Shown: positions 6,619 through 13,847, counted from the stretch's first letter. The stretch is 16,140 nucleotides of DNA from UBA7803 sp041608775 (GCA_041608775.1 JBFISC010000057.1:1-16140); one strand, 5' to 3'. Notes: generated by a model not told the origin, from the sequence alone. Program-made: numbers and translations.

Positions 6619-7397
6619 GGGCCTGCCTCGAAAAAATCCAGGAACGCCGGGAGTGGCGCGCTGACCCGCAGCGCCGGCAGCGGGAACGCGAGGCCCGGCT
6701 GTCGGTGGTCGAGGGTTCTCAGGTTGGCGAGAAATCGCTGCCGCGGGCCGGGGCGAACCCGCTCAAACCTGTCAAGGAACTGGCCCCAACTCGAGGAGCC
6801 ATGGTAATGCAGCGGCGGCTCGGGCACCCGGCGCGAAGCGGTGTACAACGGGGGGAACAGCCGCCGATACGCTTCCAGGTGATAGAGCCAGGAGCCGCCC
6901 TTCACCGTGCGCGCCGTCGGGTGTGCCTGCGCCACCGCGGCGAACATGGCCTTGAGCTCTGCCCGCCGGCGCGGGATCCGGTCTTCGGCCAGCGGGCTGA
7001 CGCCCACCCCTTCGGCATTCGTGAAGTGAATCTTCACTACCCCGTCCGGACCCGGCTCGTCGTAGGCAAAGCAGCCGAACCGGTGCTGTCCGGGGGGTGG
7101 CCGCTCGGCCGCCGCGCGACGGAAAACCGAGTCGGTCCAGGCCAGCCGGGCGGCATGGTCGGGGCAGTCGCGCAGGCCGTCCAGGTATTCGCGCCAGAGC
7201 GGGGCGGTGGCCGCAGCAGCACAGTCCCGCTCAGGCGCCGGCAGCATGCCAAGGCCGAAGCGCCGGTGCAGGTTGGTGAACAGCGTGAGCGTATCCGCCA
7301 GCGGTCGCCCGCCCCGCTCGGCCAGGGTCTCAGCGAAACGGAGCTGCAGATCGAAGTAGTCCCGCAGGCGGTCCGCCCGTTCGCCGCGCGCATCCAT
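6615..7397 (-). CDS. Conserved protein of unknown function
   Basis: A 260-residue protein that I do not recognise as a named family. It is predicted soluble, with no signal peptide or membrane helix. Its pattern looks like a genuine conserved protein: YFDLQLRFAETLAER near residue 15, LTLFTNLHRRFGLGMLP, a beta-rich middle (FGCFAYDEP followed by VVKIHFTN), RRRAELKAMFAAV, then GGSWLYHLEAYRRLFPPLY and SSSWGQFLDRF near the C-terminal third. Strings of Trp, Tyr, His and Arg in the last third suggest a functional site. The ATG at 7397 gives a start just before MDARGERADRLRDYF; upstream codons look non-coding, and only a short GGGA precedes the ATG. It follows the MFS gene by 52 bp and may be co-transcribed with it. 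The stop codon coincides with the -35 of the next promoter. Confidence 0.7.
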   Translation of the reverse strand: MDARGERADRLRDYFDLQLRFAETLAERGGRPLADTLTLFTNLHRRFGLGMLPAPERDCAAAATAPLWREYLDGLRDCPDHAARLAWTDSVFRRAAAERPPPGQHRFGCFAYDEPGPDGVVKIHFTNAEGVGVSPLAEDRIPRRRAELKAMFAAVAQAHPTARTVKGGSWLYHLEAYRRLFPPLYTASRRVPEPPLHYHGSSSWGQFLDRFERVRPGPRQRFLANLRTLDHRQPGLAFPLPALRVSAPLPAFLDFFEAGP

Positions 7398-7449
7398 GAG
7401 TCCCTGGGTCGTCGTGGTCAGCGTCCTGTCTGCGTGGAAGATCGCGCGC

Positions 7450-8928
7450 TCACAGCACGCTGCCGGTTTCCCTGGGCTCCGCCCGCAGCGCCGCCAGCCG
7501 CTCGGCGCGCCGGTCGAGGCTCGCACGCAGCCGGGCGTGACGGGCCGGCGTGAGCGGGTAGTTCCAGATCAGCCGCAGGGCGAGCCCGTAAAAGAAAATC
7601 GGTCCCAGACAGTAAACCAGGCGCAGCGACAGCACCCCGGCCTCGGTGCTGGCGGCGACGCCGCCGGCGGGATCGAATCCCAGCAGGCCGACGATGTTGA
7701 GCGACACCCCGGTGCCGAAGGCGATGGCCAGCTTCTCGGAGAAGCCGAGAAACGCGAAGTAGCTCCCGGCGCGGCTGCGCCCGGAGCGCGCGGCGTCCAC
7801 GTCCACCACGTCGGCCATCATCGCCAGCGGCAGGAACTGCAGACCACCGAAGCAGAAGCCCTTGACGATGAACAGCAGGAAGAACACCAGGTAGTCGCCG
7901 TAGTCGAGCAGCAGATTGGCGCCGCTCACCGCTGCCACGGTCAGCAGCGTGCACATGAACGCCCGATGCTTGCCGATGGTGCGGCCGAGCCAGAGCCAGA
8001 ACGGAATGGCTCCCAGCCCGGCAATGAAATAGAAGAAGTAGGCGGCGCCGATGGTGGGCACGCCGACGATGTCGCGGATGAAGAACAGCGAGACGGCGTT
8101 GCGGAAAGATTCGCCGAAGTAGACCAGCACGGCGATCAGCAGCACCCGCAGCATGGGGCCGTTCTTCATGACCAGTTTGAGGCCGTCCCTGAACGACGGC
8201 CGCGCCTCGGTGGTGGCCCGTTCCGGCGGCTCCTTCACCAGGCCGACCACGAGCGCCGTGCACAGCGGGAGCACGAGAATGATGGTGAAGGCGAGCCCGG
8301 CCAGCACCGGCCCGGTGAGGGTGGCGCGATCCACCACCTGCTTGTCGCCGAAGTCGCCGCGGAACGCGCCCACCGCATCCTGCCAGAGGGTGCGGAACAC
8401 CTCGCCCACCGCGGCACCGTCGGCCCGGATCTCGACGATCATCGGCACCGCGGCCGCCACCATCAGCCCGACCAGCACGTAGACCTCGCGCGATGCCGTG
8501 ACCCGGCTGCGCTGGTGGTAGTCGGGGGAGAGCTCGGCACCCCAGGCGCGATGGGGCAGCGCGATCATGGTGCTGCCGATGAAGAACACCGCCAGCCACA
8601 CCAGAAAGTAGACCATGCCGACGCCGGGCTCCGGCATGAACAGATTGTAGACGCCGAGCATCATCACGGCGGCGCCGACCACGACCCAGGGTTTGCGCCG
8701 GCCGAACGGGGTGTGCACCCGGTCCGAGATCTCGCCCATGATCGGATCGGTGATCACGTCGGTGAGTCTGGCCAGCATCAGAATGGTGCCCACCGCCGCC
8801 AGGCTGATGCCGAGACCACCCGAATAGTGGGCGGGAATCCAGATCGACAGCGGGTAGCCGATCACGGCTAGCGGCAACCCCAGCGAGCCGTGGGCGAAAA
8901 TGGTCTTGCGCGGCAGCACCTCGCTCAC
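7450..8928 (-). CDS. MFS transporter, GPH (glycoside-pentoside-hexuronide:cation symporter) type
   Basis: A 492-residue inner-membrane transporter with about twelve hydrophobic segments. The family motif is clear at residues 57-81: DVITDPIMGEISDRVHTPFG followed by RRKPW, matching the MelB/GPH pattern of Asp, DP..G..SDR, T.xGRR.PW. The second-half loop RTIGKHRAF also fits. GPH proteins move sugars, glucuronides or other organic solutes with Na+ or H+; the substrate here is unknown. The GTG start at 8928 is supported by a strong GGGGAG five bases upstream, and a longer open frame upstream reads as non-coding. An unusually long loop with charged residues (about 185-215, RADGAAVGEVFRTLWQDAVG) separates helices in the first half. 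It is 88 bp downstream of the amidase gene on the same strand, so the pair may import and hydrolyse the same compound (inference). Confidence 0.88.
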   Translation of the reverse strand: MSEVLPRKTIFAHGSLGLPLAVIGYPLSIWIPAHYSGGLGISLAAVGTILMLARLTDVITDPIMGEISDRVHTPFGRRKPWVVVGAAVMMLGVYNLFMPEPGVGMVYFLVWLAVFFIGSTMIALPHRAWGAELSPDYHQRSRVTASREVYVLVGLMVAAAVPMIVEIRADGAAVGEVFRTLWQDAVGAFRGDFGDKQVVDRATLTGPVLAGLAFTIILVLPLCTALVVGLVKEPPERATTEARPSFRDGLKLVMKNGPMLRVLLIAVLVYFGESFRNAVSLFFIRDIVGVPTIGAAYFFYFIAGLGAIPFWLWLGRTIGKHRAFMCTLLTVAAVSGANLLLDYGDYLVFFLLFIVKGFCFGGLQFLPLAMMADVVDVDAARSGRSRAGSYFAFLGFSEKLAIAFGTGVSLNIVGLLGFDPAGGVAASTEAGVLSLRLVYCLGPIFFYGLALRLIWNYPLTPARHARLRASLDRRAERLAALRAEPRETGSVL

Positions 8929-9016
8929 TCGATCTCCCCTCGAAAGCGGTCGGACCCCCAGCTTACCCGACGCGATGAGCCGGCGGGGAGCGGTAGCAAG
9001 GACCGAGCCGGCACGA

Positions 9017-10465
9017 CTACGAGTAGCCCGGCGGCGGCGCGAACCCGCCGAGCTCCCGGCCGAGCAGGCGCGCAAAATCGATGCAGGTGTGGTCGTTGAA
9101 CTCGGCGCTCACCGCCTGCAGGCCGATGGGCAGGCCGTCCTGGGCGGGTCCGGTGGGAAACACCGTGCTCGGCAGGTAGGCGACGGTAACGAGCCCAGCC
9201 CAGAACACCTGCTGGAAGTAGGGCTGCTGCTCGTTGTCCACGCTGAGGGTCCGCGCCTCGAACGGCTGGTGATCGTGGGGGAACGCGGTCGTCGCCATCT
9301 GCGGGCAGATCAGAATGTCCCAGTCGCGGAAGAACTCGCGCCAGGCCAGGCGCAGGGTTTCGCGGCCGTTGTTGTACCGCACCCAGTCGCGATGCTGCTG
9401 CACCGCTGCCCGCGCCATCATCGCTTCGCCGCTGTCGTCGTCGGGATCCAGGGCCGCCACCCGGGCCGCAGTCTCGGCAAACGCATCGTCCGGCATGCCC
9501 GCGGCCATCACCCCGTTGAGCATGTAGGTGTAGATCAGATGGCTCGTAGCCACATCCACCCGTGGTCGCGCCGTGTCCGAGACGGTGGCACCGTGGCCGG
9601 CGAGCAGATCACCCACCGCCTGGACCCGGTCGGCGATTTCCGTAGCCACCGGTGCCCGCGCTTCGCTCGGCCAGAGCGCCACCCGGTAGTCCTTCAGCGA
9701 CGCTTTGTCCGGCCGCGGCAGATCCAGCTTCCAACCCGGGGCATGGAGCGGATCGGGACCCGCGATCACGTCCATGGCCATCGCCAGATCCTCGGCGCTG
9801 CGGCCCAGCGGGCCCACCACCGCGATGTCCGGCGGCGCCACCATGCCGGGCAGGGAGTGTCCCTGGAACGGCACCACCCCCCAGGTCGGCTTGTGCCCGT
9901 ACACGCCGCAGAAGTGCGCCGGGTTGCGGATCGAGCCGCCGATGTCGGAACCGCTCTCGAGGCCGGTGAACCCGGCAGCCAGCGCCGCCGCGCTGCCGCC
10001 GGAGGAGCCGCCCGGGGTGCGCTGCGGATCCCAGGGATTGCCCGTGGTGCCGTAGATGTCGTTGTAGCTCTGGAAGTCCGCCAGCTGCTCGGGCACGTTG
10101 GTCTTGCCCATGAAGTGCGCGCCCGCGGACTTGAATCGGCTGACCACCTCCGAATCCGTGTCGGCGACGTTGTCCCTGAACGCCGCGACGCCCCAGCTGG
10201 TCGGCAGCCCGGCAATGTTGTAGGACTCCTTGATGGTCATGGGCACACCGTGCAGCGGGCCCAGGTCACGGCCGCCGGCCAGGGCCTGGTCGGCGGCATC
10301 GGCAGCCGCCCGGGCCCGCTCGAAATCCCGCACGACCACGGCGTTGAGCACGCCGTCGTAGCGTTCGATGCGGTCGATGTAGAGATCGGTGAGCTCGCGG
10401 CTGCCGATCTCCCTGCGTTTGATCCGGCGGGCGAGCTCGACGGCGGATTCGAATGCCACGGACAT
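9017..10465 (-). CDS. Amidase (amidase-signature family)
   Basis: A 482-residue amidase-signature hydrolase. The Ser-cisSer-Lys triad is complete: K79 in HGVPMTIKESYN, cis-Ser S154 in RTPGGSSGGSAAALAAG, and nucleophile S178 in SGSDIGGSIRNPA. The 24-residue spacing between the two serines is that of the family. PLHGVP, GKTNVPE and the C-terminal GLPIGLQAV are also typical. No signal peptide is seen, so it acts in the cytoplasm. The fatty-acid-amide or aryl-amide substrate cannot be told. The start at ATG 10465 has GGAGG nine bases upstream; the frame remains open far upstream, but that extension is antisense to btuB and the riboswitch. GatA is unlikely because no gatB or gatC is nearby and YNDIYGTTGNPWDPQRTPGG matches stand-alone amidases. 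It is transcribed divergently from the riboswitch-btuB unit. Confidence 0.92.
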   Translation of the reverse strand: MSVAFESAVELARRIKRREIGSRELTDLYIDRIERYDGVLNAVVVRDFERARAAADAADQALAGGRDLGPLHGVPMTIKESYNIAGLPTSWGVAAFRDNVADTDSEVVSRFKSAGAHFMGKTNVPEQLADFQSYNDIYGTTGNPWDPQRTPGGSSGGSAAALAAGFTGLESGSDIGGSIRNPAHFCGVYGHKPTWGVVPFQGHSLPGMVAPPDIAVVGPLGRSAEDLAMAMDVIAGPDPLHAPGWKLDLPRPDKASLKDYRVALWPSEARAPVATEIADRVQAVGDLLAGHGATVSDTARPRVDVATSHLIYTYMLNGVMAAGMPDDAFAETAARVAALDPDDDSGEAMMARAAVQQHRDWVRYNNGRETLRLAWREFFRDWDILICPQMATTAFPHDHQPFEARTLSVDNEQQPYFQQVFWAGLVTVAYLPSTVFPTGPAQDGLPIGLQAVSAEFNDHTCIDFARLLGRELGGFAPPPGYS

Positions 10466-10619
10466 GGAAACGTTCCTCCGGACGGGAAGCTGAATTCTGC
10501 GGCATTTCGCCGGAGTGCTCCACGGCGCCGGCCAGCGGGGGCGACCTCCGGGGCGGACAGCAGGGGCCGACAGAAGGGCTCGACGATAGATGTATACTGC
10601 TGGGCCGCGGCGCATGGTG
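10466..10619. other. Divergent intergenic region, amidase side
   Basis: These 154 bases form the amidase leader and the btuB promoter region. The only signals I can support are the amidase ribosome-binding site (CCTCC at 10475-10479 on the plus strand) and a -10-like TATACT at 10593-10598 facing btuB. No open frame with coding character is seen. Confidence 0.5.
10593..10598 (+). promoter_or_regulatory. Candidate -10 element for the btuB leader
   Basis: TATACT, five of six bases of the sigma-70 -10 consensus, would start transcription near 10605, just before the riboswitch core. I see no good -35 at standard spacing; CCGACA at 10567-10572 is 20 bp away. The core GTATAC is symmetric, so it could serve either strand. 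Confidence 0.35.
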
Positions 10620-10771
10620 CGTCGCAGGTGCCGGATGCTCGGGAAATCGGTGCAAATCCGATACTGACCTCGCAACGGTAATCGAGTGATGGCTGCCACC
10701 ACTGCGTGCAACGCAGACAGCCACTGGCGTGCCGGTCCACCGGCCCCGGGAAGGCGGCAGACATCGTGATC

Positions 10772-10828
10772 GCCGGTCGAAGCGACCGGGGCCGGTCGAA
10801 GCGACCGGGGCCGGTCGAAGTGACCGGG
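10772..10828 (+). repeat. Three tandem 19-nt hairpin units inside the riboswitch
   Basis: Three consecutive copies of GCCGGTCGAAGCGACCGGG lie at 10772-10790, 10791-10809 and 10810-10828; the third has a single C-to-T change. Each copy folds as CCGGTCG-AAG-CGACCGG, a 7-bp stem with a three-base loop; the change in copy 3 turns one G-C pair into G-U. The block is bordered exactly by TGATC (10767-10771) and GATCA (10829-10833), which can pair and close it. Confidence 0.9.
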
Positions 10829-10876
10829 GATCAGCCTCGTGAGTCCGGAGACCGGTCTGGCATCGAATCGTGGACT

Positions 10877-10895
10877 CCGCCCGAGGACCCGGCGG
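10877..10895 (+). promoter_or_regulatory. Predicted P13 hairpin of the expression platform
   Basis: CCGCC (10877-10881) pairs with GGCGG (10891-10895) around the loop CGAGGACCC. The loop bases CGAGG (10882-10886) are the exact complement of CCTCG in L5 of the aptamer (10668-10672), which is the kissing interaction expected when cobalamin is bound. The hairpin ends 17 nt before the start codon, inside the usual ribosome footprint. Confidence 0.6.
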
Positions 10896-10912
10896 CCAAC
10901 CGAGATCTCCCC

Positions 10913-12871
10913 ATGGAATTCAGAACCGTCCCCGGCCGCTGGACCCCGGCGATCCTGCTCTGCCTGTGCCTCGGACCGGTGGCCCGCGCCGACGACGGCC
11001 AGCCGCTGACGTTCAGCGCGAGCCGGTGGGAAGAGCTGGTGGTGGTGGGCAGCAGCCTGCCGCGGCCGGCCCGGGAAGTCGGCAGTGCGGTCACCGTGCT
11101 CACGGCCCGTGACATCGACATCCGCCAGATCAATCTGGGGGCCGACCTGCTGCGCGTCGTGCCGGGGCTGGCGGTCAACCGCAGCGGGCCCGAGGGCAGC
11201 GTGGCCCAGGTGCGAATCCGCGGCGCCGAGGGCAACCACACGCTGGTGCTGATCGACGGCATCGAGGCCAACGATCCGGGAATCAGCTCCGAGTTCAATT
11301 TCGGTGATCTGCTGACCTTCGACGTGGGCCGCATCGAGGTGCTGCGCGGCCCGCAGAGCGCGCTCTACGGCAGCGATGCCATCGGCGGGGTGATCAGCAT
11401 CGAGACCGCAACGCCGGCCCAGGGCGTGCAGGCACGCGGCGAGGTGGAAGCCGGATCCTTCGGCACCCGCCAGGTCGGCGGATCGATTGCCGCTGCCGGC
11501 GACCGGCTGTCCGGCCTGCTGTCCGCCTCCCGCTACCGCACCGACGGCGTCAGCGCCTCGGCCATCGAACCGGAACGGGACGGGTTCGAGACGACGACCC
11601 TGCACGGCAAGCTCGGCGTGGACATCACAACCTGGCTCGACGCGCAGCTGGTGCTGCGCGAGAGTGACAGCGAGGTGGACAACGACCGCCAGGACTTCGA
11701 CTGGCCCCCCACGCCCACGGAAGGACTGATCGTCGACGCCAACAGCCAGACCGAGGCGCGGGGACGCTACGGCCTGCTGGCACTCAACGCGGAGCTGCTG
11801 GACGGCGCCTGGCTGCATCGCGCGGCCGTCGGTTACACCAGAACGAAGGCCGACAGCTTCAGCGACGGGGCGCGCAGCAACGGCACCCGCGGCAAACGGC
11901 GCAAGTTCGAATACCAGACCACCCTGCGCTTCGCCGGCGGCAGTCTGCAGCACGCCTTAACCGCCGGCATCCAGCGCGAGCTGCTGGGTTTCGAGAACCT
12001 GTCCACCGCGTTTCCCGGCGCCAACCAGACTCGGAGCGACGATCAGACCAGCGTGATCGGCGAGTACGCCGTGTTGCTGCGTGACGCCGCGTCGCTATCG
12101 CTGTCGTTGCGCCACGACCGCAACGATCGGTTCGACGACGCCACGACCGTCCGCGCCACCGGCTCGTATCTGCTCGAGGCTACGGGCACCCGGCTGCATG
12201 CCAGCTACGGCGAGGGCATCACCAACCCCACGTTCACCGAGCTGTTCGGCTTCGACCCGGACAGCTTCGCCGGCAACCCGGACCTGGCGCCCGAGCGCTC
12301 GGAGAGCTTCGACATCGGGGTCGAGCAGGCACTGTTCGGCGGCCGCGCGCTGGTGGATCTGACCTGGTTCGACGCCACCCTCGACGACGAGATCGTCACG
12401 GTGTTCGATCTCGTCAGCTTCGTCGCTTCGGTGGAGAACCAGCGCGGCAGAAGCGATCGGCAGGGCGTGGAGCTGAGCGTGCAGGCACGCCTCAGCCCGG
12501 CCTGGTCCCTGCAGGGCAGCTACACCTACCTGGATGCCACCGACCCGGACGGCCGCCGGGAAGTGCGCCGGCCCAGCCATTCCGGCAGCGTCAACGTCAA
12601 CTACGCGTTCCTCGAGGGCCGCGGCAACCTCAATCTGGGCGCCGTGTTCAACGGCGACCAGCGCGACAGCGAGTTCATCTCGACCACACCGGCCACCCGG
12701 GTCACCCTGGATGGGTACGCCCTGGTAAACGTCGCCGCCAGCCTCGACGTGAACGACCGCCTGCAGCTGTTCGCGCGCGCCGAGAACCTGCTCGACGAGA
12801 CCTACACGGAGGTCTTCGGCTACCGCTCACCGGGTGCCGCGGGCTACCTTGGCGTGCGGTTGCGGCTCTAG
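10913..12871 (+). CDS. btuB: TonB-dependent vitamin B12 receptor (BtuB-like)
   Basis: A 652-residue outer-membrane receptor that would import cobalamin using TonB energy. The N-terminus is a signal peptide ending near ARADDG (residue 28). EELVVVGS (40-47) is the TonB box. The plug domain follows (about 55-165: VTVLTARDIDI, LLRVVPGLAVNRSG, VRIRGAEGNHTLVLIDGIE, GRIEVLRGPQSALYGSDAIGG), then a 22-strand barrel with repeated aromatic girdles and the standard C-terminal ending YLGVRLRL, which lacks the usual final Phe. Its length is near E. coli BtuB (614). The B12 riboswitch directly upstream makes cobalamin or a corrinoid the likely ligand. ATG 10913 is preferred because the signal peptide follows; only a weak CCGAG precedes it. 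A hairpin surrounds the stop codon. Confidence 0.93.
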   Translation: MEFRTVPGRWTPAILLCLCLGPVARADDGQPLTFSASRWEELVVVGSSLPRPAREVGSAVTVLTARDIDIRQINLGADLLRVVPGLAVNRSGPEGSVAQVRIRGAEGNHTLVLIDGIEANDPGISSEFNFGDLLTFDVGRIEVLRGPQSALYGSDAIGGVISIETATPAQGVQARGEVEAGSFGTRQVGGSIAAAGDRLSGLLSASRYRTDGVSASAIEPERDGFETTTLHGKLGVDITTWLDAQLVLRESDSEVDNDRQDFDWPPTPTEGLIVDANSQTEARGRYGLLALNAELLDGAWLHRAAVGYTRTKADSFSDGARSNGTRGKRRKFEYQTTLRFAGGSLQHALTAGIQRELLGFENLSTAFPGANQTRSDDQTSVIGEYAVLLRDAASLSLSLRHDRNDRFDDATTVRATGSYLLEATGTRLHASYGEGITNPTFTELFGFDPDSFAGNPDLAPERSESFDIGVEQALFGGRALVDLTWFDATLDDEIVTVFDLVSFVASVENQRGRSDRQGVELSVQARLSPAWSLQGSYTYLDATDPDGRREVRRPSHSGSVNVNYAFLEGRGNLNLGAVFNGDQRDSEFISTTPATRVTLDGYALVNVAASLDVNDRLQLFARAENLLDETYTEVFGYRSPGAAGYLGVRLRL

Positions 12872-12879
12872 CCGCAACC
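12858..12879 (+). other. Hairpin across the btuB stop codon
   Basis: GGTTGCGGC-TCTA-GCCGCAACC is a perfect 9-bp stem with a four-base loop; the TAG stop (12869-12871) sits in the loop and the first base of the 3' arm. No T-run follows, so it is not a standard rho-independent terminator. It could slow 3' decay or tune expression of the next gene. Confidence 0.6.
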
Positions 12880-12906
12880 ATCTGTAACGTGGCAGGTCGA
12901 ACGACC

Positions 12907-13749
12907 ATGGGCATGCGACTCGGTCCGACCGTCAGGGCGCTGCTGACGGCGATGCTGGTGAGCGCGACCAGCAACGCCGGCGCCGCGCTGGAATACGTGT
13001 GGCAGGACGACTTCGCCCCCGCCGACCAGGTCCGGCTGCGACTCTGGATCGACGAGACCGCCGCGGCTCTCGAACGCCTGGTGGGGGAGCTGCCCATGCG
13101 GGTGCGGGTCCACTTCCATCGCCGCGACGGCGCCCGGGAGCCGGTACCGTGGGCCAACACCGAGCGCTATCGCAGCCAGGGCGTGCACTTCCATGTGGAC
13201 CCGGGCTTCACCCTGCAGGACTTCCGCCGGGACTGGACCGCACCCCACGAGCTCAGTCACCTGGTTCTGCCCTACCTGGGTCGGCGCCATGCCTGGTTCG
13301 CCGAGGGTTTTGCCAGCTACCTGCAGTATCCGGTAATGGGCGAGCTGGGCGTGCTGACGACTGCCGACGTCCAACGACGCTACCAGCGCAACTTCGAGCG
13401 GGCCGAGCGCGGCTACGACAAGCCGGGCAAGCCATTCGTCGCGGCCGCTGCGCAGCTGCGCTCCGAGGGCAAATACCCGGTGCTGTACTGGGGCGGTGCC
13501 GCCTACTTCCTGCAGGTGGATGCGGAGCTCGGCAGCCGCGGCCAGAGCCTGCTCGGCGTGCTGCGCGCCTACCTCGGCTGCTGCCGGCGCGACCATGCCC
13601 GCCTCGACGACCTGCTCGGGGAGCTCGACCGGCTGTCCGGCGGGAGCAGCTTCCGCGACGGTTACGAGCGGTTCCGAACCCAGCCGGGGTTTCCCGAGTT
13701 CCGCAGCTTGCCGCCGGCCGCCGGCTGGCATCCCCAATCGAAGAACTGA
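12907..13749 (+). CDS. Secreted zinc metallopeptidase-like protein (peptidase MA clan)
   Basis: A protein of about 280 residues with an N-terminal signal peptide (MRLGPTVRALLTAMLVSATS, cleavage probably near AGAALE), so it acts in the periplasm or outside. The gluzincin-like site is HELSH (H114, E115, H118) followed by WFAEGFASY with E133 as third ligand, a spacing of 14 residues instead of the 18 of M1 aminopeptidases. That spacing fits peptidase_MA-type proteins. VHFHVDPG before the site and KYPVLYWGGAAYFLQVDAEL after it resemble the strand and helix of that fold. A C-terminal CC pair occurs in YLGCCRRDH. The start is uncertain: ATG 12907, ATG 12913 and GTG 12889 are all in frame. It lies 35 bp after btuB and is probably on the same B12-controlled transcript. 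The substrate is unknown. Confidence 0.78.
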   Translation: MGMRLGPTVRALLTAMLVSATSNAGAALEYVWQDDFAPADQVRLRLWIDETAAALERLVGELPMRVRVHFHRRDGAREPVPWANTERYRSQGVHFHVDPGFTLQDFRRDWTAPHELSHLVLPYLGRRHAWFAEGFASYLQYPVMGELGVLTTADVQRRYQRNFERAERGYDKPGKPFVAAAAQLRSEGKYPVLYWGGAAYFLQVDAELGSRGQSLLGVLRAYLGCCRRDHARLDDLLGELDRLSGGSSFRDGYERFRTQPGFPEFRSLPPAAGWHPQSKN

Positions 13750-13805
13750 CAAACAGGTTTCTCAATCCGCCTTTGCTACGGGCGCCCGAATCGAGACTAC
13801 GCTTC

Positions 13806-13847
13806 ATGGATAGCCAGCTGAGAAGCGAGCCGCTCGCCCACCGATGA
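13806..13847 (+). CDS. Possible 13-codon leader ORF overlapping the diguanylate cyclase start
   Basis: ATG at 13806 opens a 13-codon frame (MDSQLRSEPLAHR) whose TGA overlaps the ATG of the next gene in ATGA (13844-13847). The cyclase gene itself has no clear Shine-Dalgarno sequence, so coupled translation is possible. There is no strong ribosome-binding site before 13806 either, and such a short frame may be chance. Confidence 0.25.
   Translation: MDSQLRSEPLAHR

Larger units (their letters stand above)
10620..10895 (+). promoter_or_regulatory. Cobalamin (B12) riboswitch upstream of btuB-like gene
   Basis: The class I cobalamin aptamer can be followed along the leader: GGGAAATCGGTGCAAATCC (10641-10659), CTCGCAACGGTAAT (10669-10682), CCACTGG (10721-10727), GGGAAGGC (10748-10755), and the B12 box GAGTCCGGAGACCGG (10841-10855). 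These align in order with the E. coli btuB leader. TGCCGGA (10629-10635) pairs with TCTGGCA (10856-10862) to close the core. Internal hairpins include CTGCGT-GCA-ACGCAG (10702-10716) and GCCGG-TCCA-CCGGC (10731-10744). No T-rich terminator lies between the aptamer and the ATG at 10913, so control is probably at translation. High adenosylcobalamin should repress the receptor gene. The peripheral arm is expanded by a three-copy repeat. Confidence 0.93.

Noticed and set aside
6629..6637. T-run on the minus strand near the end of the unknown gene, considered as a terminator
   Set aside because: It encodes the conserved-looking FLDFFEAGP ending, and no stable stem precedes it.
7396..8871. A long plus-strand open frame (491 codons) opposite the MFS transporter
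   Set aside because: Its translation is low in hydrophobic residues and rich in His, Gln, Asp and Arg, as expected for the antisense of a GC-rich membrane-protein gene. The minus strand encodes a clear GPH transporter.
8900..10681. A 593-codon plus-strand open frame opposite the amidase
   Set aside because: It is antisense to an amidase with all catalytic residues and has no domain signature; stop codons are simply rare in this GC-rich DNA.
10466..11953. N-terminal extension of the amidase frame by almost 500 codons
   Set aside because: The extension is antisense to the riboswitch and btuB. The amidase has a good ribosome-binding site at ATG 10465, where family similarity begins.
13780..13789. 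CGGGCGCCCG palindrome and TTGCTA before the cyclase gene, considered as promoter and operator
   Set aside because: No acceptable -10 at 16-18 bp, and a 10-bp GC-only palindrome is weak evidence.
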